A program made the translations under genes and the position numbers. A DNA stretch of 64,000 nucleotides. It comes from CALKZN01 sp050633785. Its GTDB lineage: Bacteria > Pseudomonadota > Gammaproteobacteria > Arenicellales > Arenicellaceae. Positions within the stretch are counted from its first letter, which is position 1. Each line of letters begins with the position of its first letter. This document shows, piece by piece, positions 35,866 to 44,786 of this stretch. The stretch covers positions 62,001 through 126,000 of the forward strand of contig JBOEHE010000033.1 in NCBI GenBank assembly GCA_050633785.1. The letters run 5' to 3'. Under the pieces are notes generated by a model. The model made no database searches. It was not told where the DNA came from and saw nothing but the letters and a program-made list of their open reading frames with translations.

Positions 35866-36249
35866 TCAACCAGGGTAAATATCTTTGGGGTCTTTTATTA
35901 TTGGATCAACTTCGACCCATTGCTCATCTTTTAGTACTTTATAAAAACAACTTCGTCGTCCAGTATGACAGGCAATGCCACCAACTTGCTCAATTTTCAA
36001 AATAATGACGTCGCTATCACAATCAAGTCTGATTTCACTGACATTTTGCTGGTGACCAGACTCTTCACCTTTACGCCATAATTTTTTTCGTGATCGTGAC
36101 CAATAAACACCTTTACCTGTCGCCGCAGTCTCGCGCAAAGCATCATGATTCATCCAGGCTACCATCAAAACATCACCCGTTTGGGCATCTTGTGCTATAG
36201 CCGGAACCAAACCTTGTTCATTCCACTTTAATTGTGCAATCCAACTCAT
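35866..36249 (-). CDS. hisI: HisI, phosphoribosyl-AMP cyclohydrolase
   Basis: 127 residues from the ATG at 36247-36249 with AAGGAT just upstream (an earlier in-frame start adds five residues). GKGVYWSRSRKKLWRKGEESG and the zinc ligands in DCDSDV and HTGRRSCFY are intact. It opens the purine ring in step three of histidine synthesis. Its promoter must lie in 36250-36440, because the upstream EPS gene is divergent. It is 18.5 kb from hisF. Confidence 0.96.
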   Translation of the reverse strand: MSWIAQLKWNEQGLVPAIAQDAQTGDVLMVAWMNHDALRETAATGKGVYWSRSRKKLWRKGEESGHQQNVSEIRLDCDSDVIILKIEQVGGIACHTGRRSCFYKVLKDEQWVEVDPIIKDPKDIYPG

Positions 36250-36365
36250 GCCAATCCTTATCATCTGTTTTTAAGACGATAGATTTTACCACTGCTTACA
36301 TCAGGACTAAAAGCAGCAGTTTAACTTTGTTGAAGAAAAAAGTCTTTTTTCGCATCTTATTATGA

Positions 36366-36380
36366 TTCGCAATTTGCGAA
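36366..36380. promoter_or_regulatory. 15-bp palindrome, candidate enhancer site of the EPS activator
   Basis: TTCGCAA-T-TTGCGAA is a perfect inverted repeat about 93 bp upstream of the expected sigma-54 start point. A related TTGCA-TTT-TGCAA palindrome lies between the other two EPS sigma-54 promoters at 50673. Confidence 0.4.
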
Positions 36381-36439
36381 AGTTTTAAAGAACATTGTTT
36401 TCAAAAAAAATAAACCATCAAATTCAACGACTTAAAAAA

Positions 36440-36455
36440 CGGCACGATCATTGCT
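36440..36455 (+). promoter_or_regulatory. Sigma-54 promoter of the STAS-wza-wzz-wzy unit
   Basis: CGGCACGATCATTGCT matches the consensus (GGCACG, N4, TTGCT; GG and GC 10 bases apart) except for C in place of the first T. It lies about 85 bp upstream of the STAS gene. A local NtrC-family activator is encoded at 53237. Confidence 0.7.
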
Positions 36456-36538
36456 AACTTAGATTACAAGAACAAAGTCAATGCCTTATCACATATATTC
36501 AAGCTTTGATAACAATAATAAGAAACAGGTTTGCTACT

Positions 36539-36874
36539 ATGAAAACAATAACACCAACATTAATTCAGCTGGAACAAGAACTAACTCGGGAAAACCTACA
36601 TGAGTTGAACCAAATAAATCCCGATAAAGGCAGTATTGCATTCGATTTATCCAACACCAGAACAGTCGATACACATGGCCTGGCCACCCTGCTGCGAATC
36701 AAAAAACAGCTTAGTAAACACGGCTTTGACGTTGTCTTAATCAACCCCAAACCATCTATTCGAACGCTTCTTTATGCTACCAAGCTCAATACCGTTCTGC
36801 ACTCCTTCACCAACTTAAGCAGTGCCAACTTGTACTTTCTGAGACATTATTCTGACAACACTTCAGGAGCTTAA
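36539..36874 (+). CDS. STAS-domain protein (anti-sigma-factor-antagonist-like)
   Basis: 111 residues from the ATG at 36539 (AACAGG about 10 bp upstream). It folds as a single STAS domain, with the helix-cap VDTHGLATLLRIKK, where SpoIIAA-type proteins have a phosphorylatable Ser/Thr after Asp (here Thr). It is the first gene of the EPS unit, 2 bp before the wza stop codon context, so it may act as a switch protein for synthesis or export. Partner kinases or RsbU-type phosphatases were not identified locally. Confidence 0.75.
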   Translation: MKTITPTLIQLEQELTRENLHELNQINPDKGSIAFDLSNTRTVDTHGLATLLRIKKQLSKHGFDVVLINPKPSIRTLLYATKLNTVLHSFTNLSSANLYFLRHYSDNTSGA

Positions 36875-36876
36875 TC

Positions 36877-38061
36877 ATGCAAGCTACCCGTTATCTGATT
36901 TTCTCACTACTGATTTCTACTATGGTTATCTGCGGTGGATGTGCTTCTCCTAAAATAATTACCAACAACACATCCACTGCAGATAAGTCATTCCGCAGCA
37001 CTAGAACAACAGCCATTTCGGCTCAAGGTTCTGCGATACAAGCTGCAAATTTGAGTCAGCAGACATCATCACCTCGACCTTCTGACTCGATCACCTTATC
37101 TCCTGGCGACAAGGTTCAAATAACCATTCCAGAAGGTGAAGAGTTCAGTGGTATATTCGAGATTGATTTGGATGGGTCTTTGCATTTGCCATACCTGAAG
37201 CCCATTATCGCTAGAGGACGAACAATTGATGATTTGACCCTGGCAATCCATCAAGTGCTTATTATCGAAGGGATTTTTAAACAACAGTTTTTATCCGTTA
37301 CAGTCTCTCCCGTGCAATGGGCTCCCAGCAATATTATTGTCAAAGGCTCAGTTTACAACCCGGGCAACATCATGATCAATGAGCGCAATTACAACAATGA
37401 CTTTAACCCGGTAAACGCACAATCCGGTGATTTCGCGCACAAGCGATCTCTATCCAGCGCTTTAAAAGCTGCTGGAGGATTACGCCCCGATGCAGACCTT
37501 CGCAACATCAGCCTGATTCGTAACAACCAAACATATACAGTCGATATGAGCGGCATCTTATCCGGCAACCCGGTAAACAACCCTCCGTTGACCAGTGGCG
37601 ACCAGATCATCATCCCCTCTGTTGGCTATCTGCAAACCGAGCTAATGCGTCCATCAATTGTCACTCCTCCAGGGTTCAGGGTGTATTTGTCAAATCTGAC
37701 AATACCCGCAGACAGCAACAACAAAGCTTCCAACAATAAGTTTGCTTCGAGCTTACCTCCAGGCGCTCGTTTGTTAAAAGGAGCTATGTCAGCCAATTGT
37801 GTTGGTGGCACAGCCAGCGTCAACGCCAAACGCCACGTCATACTGGTAGGCATTGACCCAATGACCAGCACTACCAGAGTCTTGCAGCGCAGTTTGAGTG
37901 AGCTGATTGCGGAACCCAACAACGATCACACCAATCCTTATTTATTGCCTGAAGACAGCATCGCCTGTTACGACTCGGGTATGACCAATGCACGCGACAT
38001 CAGCCGTGCAATTGCCGATTTTCTGAGACCATTCGCTATTTTGTCAGGAGGTGTACTGTGA
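36877..38061 (+). CDS. Wza-like polysaccharide export lipoprotein
   Basis: 394 residues. A signal peptide ends at about Cys23 (ICGGCAS), so it is probably a lipoprotein, although the lipobox is weak. The Poly_export domain is at about 70-160 (LSPGDKVQITIPEGEEFSG, FEIDLDGSLHLPYL) with a following SLBB-like domain (VKGSVYNPG) and a second one (RNNQTYTVDMSGIL ... GDQIIIPS). Wza proteins form the outer-membrane translocon for EPS or capsule. It is coupled to the Wzz-like gene by GTGA. Confidence 0.88.
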   Translation: MQATRYLIFSLLISTMVICGGCASPKIITNNTSTADKSFRSTRTTAISAQGSAIQAANLSQQTSSPRPSDSITLSPGDKVQITIPEGEEFSGIFEIDLDGSLHLPYLKPIIARGRTIDDLTLAIHQVLIIEGIFKQQFLSVTVSPVQWAPSNIIVKGSVYNPGNIMINERNYNNDFNPVNAQSGDFAHKRSLSSALKAAGGLRPDADLRNISLIRNNQTYTVDMSGILSGNPVNNPPLTSGDQIIIPSVGYLQTELMRPSIVTPPGFRVYLSNLTIPADSNNKASNNKFASSLPPGARLLKGAMSANCVGGTASVNAKRHVILVGIDPMTSTTRVLQRSLSELIAEPNNDHTNPYLLPEDSIACYDSGMTNARDISRAIADFLRPFAILSGGVL

Positions 38062-39452
38062 ACACAAAAACATTCATCAGAACTCCATTAGCAGCTTTTC
38101 ATTGGTTGCGTAATTTATTCAGCCGCTGGAGTCGCTATGCAATTACCTTTGCCGGTATAAACATGAGCATATGGAGTGTAGCCACTATCTGCATTATCAT
38201 CTTACCTTACCAATATATCAGCAAGTCAACGCTGATTCTGCCTGGAGCAGGTGTCGGTGCTAAAATGGATATTCACAATATTGGTTCTGCCAGTGCCATA
38301 GTTAATTCCCCATTTTCAAATAATTCCTTAAACCCCAAGGTCAGCTACAAATCAATTGCGCAAAGCAGTAAAGTCTTAAAGGATGCAGCAAGCAGGTTGA
38401 ACATGAACGTTGAAGAGTTTGGCAAACCCAATATTAAACTGGTAGATCAAACCTCTTTAATGTATTTCCATATTGCGGATCAAGATCCAGCGCAAGCTCA
38501 ACAGAAGTCCTGGGCATTACACCATGCCTTACAGGCTCAAATTCAAAAGTTGCGACTCGACGAAATAAAGCGCCGAGAGCAAGGAATTCAACTCATGCTG
38601 AAAAGTGCAAATGACAAGCTGAATGTCGCTCAAAAAAAACTATTGTCTTATCAGAGTCAATCCAACATCGCGACCATCGAACAATACGAACGCATTCCCA
38701 TAGTTATCGAAGAAATGCGCGCCCAGCATGCGGGCTTGATCATTGAAAAAGAACAGACTCTTAAAGAGCTACTGACATTGTCGCGCATCTTAGGCCTGAC
38801 TTCTGCACAAGCATCACAAATTATGTCCCTGCAGGCGGACCCTTTTTTTCAGGAATTGGTCGAACAGCATTCTAATGCCAATGTTCTGCTCACCAGCCAC
38901 AACAGCAAGTGGGGACAGAACCACCACAAGGTCAAACAACAATCTCTGGAAATCGCCTCTGCAGAAAAAGCCATGCAAGACCGAGCAATTCAGTTGATAG
39001 GCACCAGTCAGATGGTCACACAAGTATCATTGGCAGATCATAATAAGCGCAGTGACCTGTTTTATGACTTAATTACTAAAAAGACTCAATATGAAGGCAT
39101 CAAACAAAAAACAGAGCATTTAGAAAAACAAATCACCCTTTATCAAACTCGCCTGCGAGCGCAATCCACCAGTGTCAGCAAACTGGATGAACTGGAACGT
39201 GAGCACCAAATTGCGGAAGCTGTCTTCACTTCAGCCATGGCCAAAATTGATACAGGAAAGTCTGATATTTTTGCTTCTTATCCCATGATGCAAATTATGA
39301 TGGAACCAACATTGCCAAGTAAACGAAGTGGAGCGCAGCCCCTGCATGTGATTGTAGGCGGTATATTCGGCAGCCTGCTATCCATTGTTATTCTGACATT
39401 GCTCTGGTTCCGCCGCAAAAACATCGAGACTCAGCCTGATGCAACCACGTAA
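38058..39452 (+). CDS. Wzz/GumC-like chain-length regulator without kinase domain
   Basis: 464 residues, GTG start overlapping the wza stop. Membrane segments lie at about 30-55 and 432-452, enclosing a periplasmic region with long coiled-coil helices (about 160-370). The Pro-rich motif before TM2 (MEPTLPSKRSGAQP) is typical of polysaccharide co-polymerases. It lacks the C-terminal tyrosine-kinase domain of Wzc. It sets EPS chain length with the Wzy-like polymerase, whose gene overlaps by 14 bp. Confidence 0.85.
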   Translation: MNTKTFIRTPLAAFHWLRNLFSRWSRYAITFAGINMSIWSVATICIIILPYQYISKSTLILPGAGVGAKMDIHNIGSASAIVNSPFSNNSLNPKVSYKSIAQSSKVLKDAASRLNMNVEEFGKPNIKLVDQTSLMYFHIADQDPAQAQQKSWALHHALQAQIQKLRLDEIKRREQGIQLMLKSANDKLNVAQKKLLSYQSQSNIATIEQYERIPIVIEEMRAQHAGLIIEKEQTLKELLTLSRILGLTSAQASQIMSLQADPFFQELVEQHSNANVLLTSHNSKWGQNHHKVKQQSLEIASAEKAMQDRAIQLIGTSQMVTQVSLADHNKRSDLFYDLITKKTQYEGIKQKTEHLEKQITLYQTRLRAQSTSVSKLDELEREHQIAEAVFTSAMAKIDTGKSDIFASYPMMQIMMEPTLPSKRSGAQPLHVIVGGIFGSLLSIVILTLLWFRRKNIETQPDATT

Positions 39453-40773
39453 TATTGAAGAACACATAGTCTGGTATGCTATTCGCTATACGTGGATATT
39501 TTATCTATTTGGCAGCGTCTACGTTGTCGGTCCAGTTGTCGGCTGGGGACTTTTAGCCCTGCTTGCATGGCGCTTTATTCATGGTGAAACCGTCATTATT
39601 TCAGGCCTTACCTGGCTCTGGTGCTGTGGTATGGGCATCATGTTACTGGCCGTTATAATTGGCCATATCAACTTTGATTTAAGCACAGGCAGCTTGATCA
39701 AATCCAGCATTGGCTGGGCCAAAGGCTGGGCATTATTAGCCATCTTCCCCTTGCTGGCTGCTTTGGATATTCGCTGGCAGCTGATTGTCAGAGCTTGTAT
39801 GCACTTATGCCAACAAACTCTCTATATTATTCCTGTACTTATCGTAGCGGCAATACTGCAGTTACCAGATCATATATACACGTCTCCTCTGAAGTTTCTC
39901 GCTTCCCATGCTTTTTTTGAAGTTGAGCTATATGGCATCAGTCCGGTTGATGGATCACCAAGATGGCGATTGTTTACCCCTTGGGCACCTGCCCTGGGTT
40001 TGATCGGCAATATGTTATTCTGCCTTGCGTTGTTGGAAAAAAATAAAAAATGGCGCTGGACAGGAATTATTGCCTGCATAGTCATGATCTTAATATCCCA
40101 ATCAAGAATGGGACTACTGTGCTTACTGATCGCTCCATTAGTTACATTAGGACTAGCCAATATTTACCGAATATCCATTCTTATCGCCATTGCAATTCTG
40201 ACACCGGTTGCTGCTGCCCTCTATGTCCCGGCACAAGCAACCCTTGAAAGTTTCACCCAACAGGTTCATGCCGCACGCGCTGATTCTTCTCGTGTCCGGG
40301 GAGCTCTAGGTCGAATAGCTGTCGAACGCTGGAAAAACGAAGCCCCACTTTGGGGACATGGCGTGGTTGAGAAAGGCCCGCACTATGTCGAATACATGCC
40401 TATCGGGTCTCATCACTCTTGGTATGGCCTGTTGTTTGTTAAAGGCATTTTTGGTCTTATCGCTCTGGCAATACCAATGTTGATAAGCCTTTGTATATGC
40501 ACTTTTCTATGCTGGCGACCACATTCACAAACGAAAATAGTATATGCTGGGCTGCACATTCTGGTTTTACTCAGTTTTTATAGCCTTACTGAAAACCTGG
40601 AAGTTCTGTCATACCTGTATTGGCCATCTCTTTTGATCCTTGGAATGGCACATAATCAAACAATCCATAATAAGCCCTCCTGCAGGCAGGATAAGCACAC
40701 CATTCCATCATTCAATCCGACTGCGTTGGCAGCAGGACGTGTTCGATATTTTCAATCAGATAATCCAACTTGA
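39439..40773 (+). CDS. Wzy/WaaL-like O-antigen polymerase/ligase-family membrane protein
   Basis: 444 residues with ten or more membrane segments. A large periplasmic loop (about 265-330) contains the family signature region WGHGVVEKG...GSHHSW, in which an RxxxxxR/H-rich stretch (SRVRGALGRIAVERW) and His pairs contact lipid-linked sugar. In this context it is the EPS polymerase. Its final 62 bp overlap, tail to tail, the receiver gene on the other strand, an unusual arrangement. Confidence 0.8.
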   Translation: MQPRNIEEHIVWYAIRYTWIFYLFGSVYVVGPVVGWGLLALLAWRFIHGETVIISGLTWLWCCGMGIMLLAVIIGHINFDLSTGSLIKSSIGWAKGWALLAIFPLLAALDIRWQLIVRACMHLCQQTLYIIPVLIVAAILQLPDHIYTSPLKFLASHAFFEVELYGISPVDGSPRWRLFTPWAPALGLIGNMLFCLALLEKNKKWRWTGIIACIVMILISQSRMGLLCLLIAPLVTLGLANIYRISILIAIAILTPVAAALYVPAQATLESFTQQVHAARADSSRVRGALGRIAVERWKNEAPLWGHGVVEKGPHYVEYMPIGSHHSWYGLLFVKGIFGLIALAIPMLISLCICTFLCWRPHSQTKIVYAGLHILVLLSFYSLTENLEVLSYLYWPSLLILGMAHNQTIHNKPSCRQDKHTIPSFNPTALAAGRVRYFQSDNPT

Positions 40774-41173
40774 ATGGTTTGGCAATATAACCATTCATGC
40801 CATAGCTGCAGGCCTTTTCCTGCTCACTGGATGCCACATTAGCACTCATGGCAATAATCGGGATATCACAAACAGGCGCAGACATTCCCTTAATCCTGTC
40901 AGCAGCTTCAAAACCATTGATGCCTGGCATCTGTATATCCATCAGAATCAATTGATACATGCCTTTTTGCAAATATTGTAATGCCGATTCTCCACAATCA
41001 GCTGTTTCGACACGATAACCGTAATTACTCAACACAGCCGATATTAACAAACGAATTGCCTCGCTGTCTTCCACGACCAGAATCGCGATATCAGAAGTAA
41101 GTTCCTGTTGGTCCTGAACATTTGCCAGACAAGATAAACCCTTATCAGGTTTTAAACGATTTAAGGTGGTCAT
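40712..41173 (-). CDS. Stand-alone receiver protein (CheY-like)
   Basis: 153 residues from the ATG at 41171-41173 (a longer in-frame start adds 13 residues). After a 30-residue leader it is one receiver domain, with Glu-Asp at ILVVEDSE, the phosphoacceptor in LMDIQMPG, and KPFKLDYL. It is very similar to the receiver domains of the two hybrid kinases at 41415 and 43354, so it probably arose by duplication. It may act in the same phosphorelay. It shares a 16-bp upstream motif with the FIST operon. Confidence 0.85.
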   Translation of the reverse strand: MTTLNRLKPDKGLSCLANVQDQQELTSDIAILVVEDSEAIRLLISAVLSNYGYRVETADCGESALQYLQKGMYQLILMDIQMPGINGFEAADRIKGMSAPVCDIPIIAMSANVASSEQEKACSYGMNGYIAKPFKLDYLIENIEHVLLPTQSD

Positions 41174-41318
41174 TGCACTGATAAACCGTCTCGAACAAAA
41201 GCCAGACAACAATAATTCCGACTGAAGTAAAATGTAACAGAGTGTCTCAAAAAACTGCTTTTCATGGGTGTGACTGACAATTTTCCAGCGTCAATAGCGT
41301 GTTTATATCAATCCAAGA

Positions 41319-41342
41319 TTAGCAGATTTTCAAAGTTTCGCT
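41319..41342 (-). promoter_or_regulatory. Shared upstream motif, copy 1 (receiver gene)
   Basis: On the minus strand: AGCGAA-N2/3-TTTGAAAATCTGCTAA, about 145 bp upstream of the receiver gene. The same 16-bp core recurs 28 bp upstream of the FIST gene. The GCTAAyCT core resembles extended -10 elements, so it could be a promoter of the stationary-phase type. Confidence 0.45.
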
Positions 41343-41414
41343 ATCTACCTCACAAAATAATTAGAATCAATCCACACGCAGACCACTCAACAAACATCAT
41401 AAAACTACTTAAGG

Positions 41415-43307
41415 CTAAAAGTCGAAGTAGTCCTTAAATTGCTGCAATTGAGTATTTAACAAGCCCAGTTGCTGATGATCGTAATTGCGCTCTTTACACT
41501 GCTGCTCCAGTGCAGCAGCAGTGCTGTACATCTGTTTTGCTGCGAATGTCCCGGACAAACTTTTAATGGTATGCAATTCACGACATAAAGACTGCCAACT
41601 CTCTTCATCTGAAACAGAACCAGCACTCAAGACTGACTCTACCGTCTTCAAGCGTGTCGACATTTCTTCAGCAGCTGCTTGCAGCATTGTCTTAGCTCCA
41701 CTTTCAGAAACCGAATCATAAAGTTGCTGCAAAACATCCATATCAACTGGATCTGCATCTACAGCTGGCTCAAGGTTTAAGTTCTGTTCAATCGACTGAA
41801 TCAAGTCATCCAGTTTAAAGGGTTTGGGGATATATCCAACCATACCGTATTCTGCAGCCTTTTCTTTTTCGCCCTGAACCACATTGGCCGTCATAGCAAG
41901 AATCGGAATATCACAAAGAGGCGGTGCCATTGCTTTAATTTTCTGCGTCACTTCATAGCCATTCATCCCGGGCATTTGTATATCCATCAGAATCAAGTGA
42001 TAGTTTTTTTCAGACAAACACTCTAATGCCAGTTCACCATTTTCAGCAGTATCTACCTGATAACCAGCATTGCCCAACATGGTAGTAGCCAACATTCGAT
42101 TTGCCTCACTGTCTTCAACCAGCAGGATATTCGCATTGCTGGTTTTTCGCTGCTTTTGCACACCTTCTTCAGGCAAAGCCTTAATTTCACGCAAAGGAAT
42201 ATCAAACCAAAAAGTACTTCCCTGGCTCTCTTCGCTGGATAAACCAATCGTTCCCTGCATCAATTCAACCAAACGCCGACAAATGGCCAAACCCAAACCA
42301 GTACCACCAAACTTACGGCTATGGCTGGTATCTGCCTGTACAAACTCACTGAACAGTTTTTTCTGCGTGTCTTTGGCAATGCCAATCCCGGTATCAATAA
42401 TTTCCGCATGGATAACATGGTCATAACCCTCATGTTCGCTGGGACGACAGCTGACATTTAACGTTACTGAGCCATATTCAGTGAACTTGAATGCATTGCT
42501 CAAAAGGTTCGTCAACACCTGAACTAAACGTCCAGCATCTGCCATGACATAGTCAGGCAGCTGTTTATCAATAGTGTAATTAAATTGAAAAGGATGTTCC
42601 TGCGCACGACTGACAAACAAACTGGCTACATCTTCAACCAATTCCGGCAAGTCACATTCAATCAGGTCCAACTCAAGCTTTCCCGCTTCAATCTTTGAAA
42701 AATCCAGCACGTCACTCACCAAATAAAATAATATTTTTCCTGATTTACTGATTGATTTGACGTAGTCATGCTGTTTTCCCTGCAATTGAGTCTCATTGAG
42801 CAAATCGCACATACCAATAACGATATTCAGAGGTGTACGTATTTCGTGGCTGATTACTGATAGAAAATCAGACTTGGCTGCATTAGCCTGTTCGGCCAGC
42901 AACTTTGCCTGAAGCAACTCCTGTTCGACCCGTTTGGGTTCCGTGATATCTCGCATTGCACTGGTAAAATACACCTCATCGCCAATCCGGGTTTCTTTGA
43001 TAATTATATCAATAGGAAAAACCTCACCATTTTTGCGTTGACCCTCAAGTTCCAAGCGTTTTCCTAACACTCTCTTTTCGCCACTGGACAAATAGCGTTG
43101 CATACCGGCAGTATGCGCTGAGTGGTATTTGTCAGGCATAATAATAGTTAAATTGCTGCCTATCAGTTCCTCATGGCTATATCCCCAGATTCTCTCTACC
43201 TCAGGATTAGCCATGACAATACTGCCTTCACTATTTATCGTGATAATGGCTTCGCCAACCGTATCCAGAACGGCTTGCAGTAAACTATTGCTGAGTTGTG
43301 ATGTCAT
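41415..43307 (-). CDS. Hybrid histidine kinase: PAS-HisKA-HATPase-receiver-Hpt
   Basis: 630 residues, cytoplasmic with no membrane segment. A PAS domain (about 7-125, NPEVERIWGYSHEEL), HisKA with His154 in SVISHEIRTPLN, HATPase (DTGIGI, GTGLGL), a receiver (LLVEDSEANRM ... LMDIQMPGMNG) and a C-terminal Hpt domain (ELHTIKSLSGTF) are in order. This covers all four phosphorelay steps except the final regulator. It lies in the unit FIST-hybrid kinase-this gene inside the EPS locus, so the NtrC-family regulator at 53237 or the receiver at 40712 is a plausible target. Confidence 0.9.
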   Translation of the reverse strand: MTSQLSNSLLQAVLDTVGEAIITINSEGSIVMANPEVERIWGYSHEELIGSNLTIIMPDKYHSAHTAGMQRYLSSGEKRVLGKRLELEGQRKNGEVFPIDIIIKETRIGDEVYFTSAMRDITEPKRVEQELLQAKLLAEQANAAKSDFLSVISHEIRTPLNIVIGMCDLLNETQLQGKQHDYVKSISKSGKILFYLVSDVLDFSKIEAGKLELDLIECDLPELVEDVASLFVSRAQEHPFQFNYTIDKQLPDYVMADAGRLVQVLTNLLSNAFKFTEYGSVTLNVSCRPSEHEGYDHVIHAEIIDTGIGIAKDTQKKLFSEFVQADTSHSRKFGGTGLGLAICRRLVELMQGTIGLSSEESQGSTFWFDIPLREIKALPEEGVQKQRKTSNANILLVEDSEANRMLATTMLGNAGYQVDTAENGELALECLSEKNYHLILMDIQMPGMNGYEVTQKIKAMAPPLCDIPILAMTANVVQGEKEKAAEYGMVGYIPKPFKLDDLIQSIEQNLNLEPAVDADPVDMDVLQQLYDSVSESGAKTMLQAAAEEMSTRLKTVESVLSAGSVSDEESWQSLCRELHTIKSLSGTFAAKQMYSTAAALEQQCKERNYDHQQLGLLNTQLQQFKDYFDF

Positions 43308-43353
43308 GTGTAATTCAACCTATGTATTTATTCTTGTTTTACGGAACGTACTT

Positions 43354-44754
43354 TCATACCTGTTTCAGCTGCGGTCGTTTTAAGCCACCAGCTAAAACTC
43401 GCTCAATCTGATCGATCAATTTATTCAATTTGAATGGCTTTGGCACATAGCCCTGCATACCTACGTCAATGCATTTTTGACGCTCACTATCCAAAACATT
43501 CGCGGTCATGGCGACAATTGGCAGATCACTCACCGGGGCAGACAATGCACGAATAGCCTCAGTCGTTTCATAGCCATTTAAGCCTGGCATCTGAATATCC
43601 ATAAGAATCAAATCGTATTGCGGGCTTGGCTGCAACTTCAATATCTCCAATGCCTGCTGGCCATCATCAGCAGTATCAACCTGGTAACCCACTTTTTTCA
43701 GCATGGCGGTAGCCAACATCTGATTTGCCTTACTATCCTCCACCAGCAAAATCCTCGCAGCGGATATATCACGCTGATATTGGGCAGAAGCAGAACTCTT
43801 TTTGTTAGATTTGACCAATGCTATCGGTACTTCAAACCAGAATCGACTACCTTCACCATAAACACTGTCAACACCAATGTCTCCCTGCATCAATTCAACC
43901 AAACGTTTGCAAATGGCCAAGCCGAGACCCGTTCCTCCAAAGCGCCTGCTATGACTGGAATCAGCCTGCATAAAATCCTGAAAAAGAGAGTCGCAAATAT
44001 CCGGAGAAATGCCAATTCCAGTATCGATAATTTCAACGCATAATTTGCAGGTTTCAGAATTTTTCTGGTAGCTCTGCACTGACACATTCATGGTCACTGA
44101 ACCGGATGAAGTAAACTTAAAAGCATTACTCAAAAGGTTACTGAACACTTGAGCAATACGACTGGGGTCCGCTATAACTTCAGCTGGCAAATCATCCGCG
44201 ATATTGGCGACAAACACTGCATCATTATCTGTTGAGCCGCCACGAAACATATTCTGGATATTATCCAGCAATTCAGGCAAAGAGCATTCGATCAGATCCA
44301 GTTCTAACTTACCCGCTTCAATCTTTGAAATATCCAGTATATCGTTGACCAGATACAACAGCATTTCCCCAGATTGATGAATGGCATCAACATATTCAGT
44401 TTGATCACTATTGAGATGAGTATCTTGCAGCAGGCTGGACATTCCCAGCACCACATTCAAAGGAGTACGAATTTCATGGCTCATAACGGCTAAAAATTCC
44501 GTTTTTTGTGCGGAATGTTTGTAGGCCTCAATCTTTTTCTCAGACTCCTGAATGATTTTTTCATTGAGTTCTCGCATCTCACGAGAAGAGATCTCCAGAG
44601 AACGCTCCAACAGATACATGGAATGCCCTTTTTCAGCGTATACAGTATTCACCCGCCCCAGGAAAAGCTGCCACGCTTCAAGATCAGGAGGTTCATCCTG
44701 TCGCAGATTAAGTCTTTTCAGCTGCCGCAGTAAAACTCGCTCATAATCATCCAT
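43354..44754 (-). CDS. Hybrid histidine kinase: coiled coil-HisKA-HATPase-receiver
   Basis: 466 residues, cytoplasmic. An N-terminal region of about 80 residues, rich in helices (LERSLEISSREMRELNEKI), precedes HisKA with His93 in AVMSHEIRTPLN, an HATPase (DTGIGI, GTGLGL) and a receiver (LLVEDSKANQM, LMDIQMPGLNG, KPFKLNKL). It lacks Hpt. It is a close paralogue of the neighbouring hybrid kinase and lies 32 bp downstream of the FIST gene, so the FIST protein is a likely sensory partner. Confidence 0.9.
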   Translation of the reverse strand: MDDYERVLLRQLKRLNLRQDEPPDLEAWQLFLGRVNTVYAEKGHSMYLLERSLEISSREMRELNEKIIQESEKKIEAYKHSAQKTEFLAVMSHEIRTPLNVVLGMSSLLQDTHLNSDQTEYVDAIHQSGEMLLYLVNDILDISKIEAGKLELDLIECSLPELLDNIQNMFRGGSTDNDAVFVANIADDLPAEVIADPSRIAQVFSNLLSNAFKFTSSGSVTMNVSVQSYQKNSETCKLCVEIIDTGIGISPDICDSLFQDFMQADSSHSRRFGGTGLGLAICKRLVELMQGDIGVDSVYGEGSRFWFEVPIALVKSNKKSSASAQYQRDISAARILLVEDSKANQMLATAMLKKVGYQVDTADDGQQALEILKLQPSPQYDLILMDIQMPGLNGYETTEAIRALSAPVSDLPIVAMTANVLDSERQKCIDVGMQGYVPKPFKLNKLIDQIERVLAGGLKRPQLKQV

Positions 44755-44786
44755 AATTTGGATTCGAATATCGCATGGTTTGCCAC

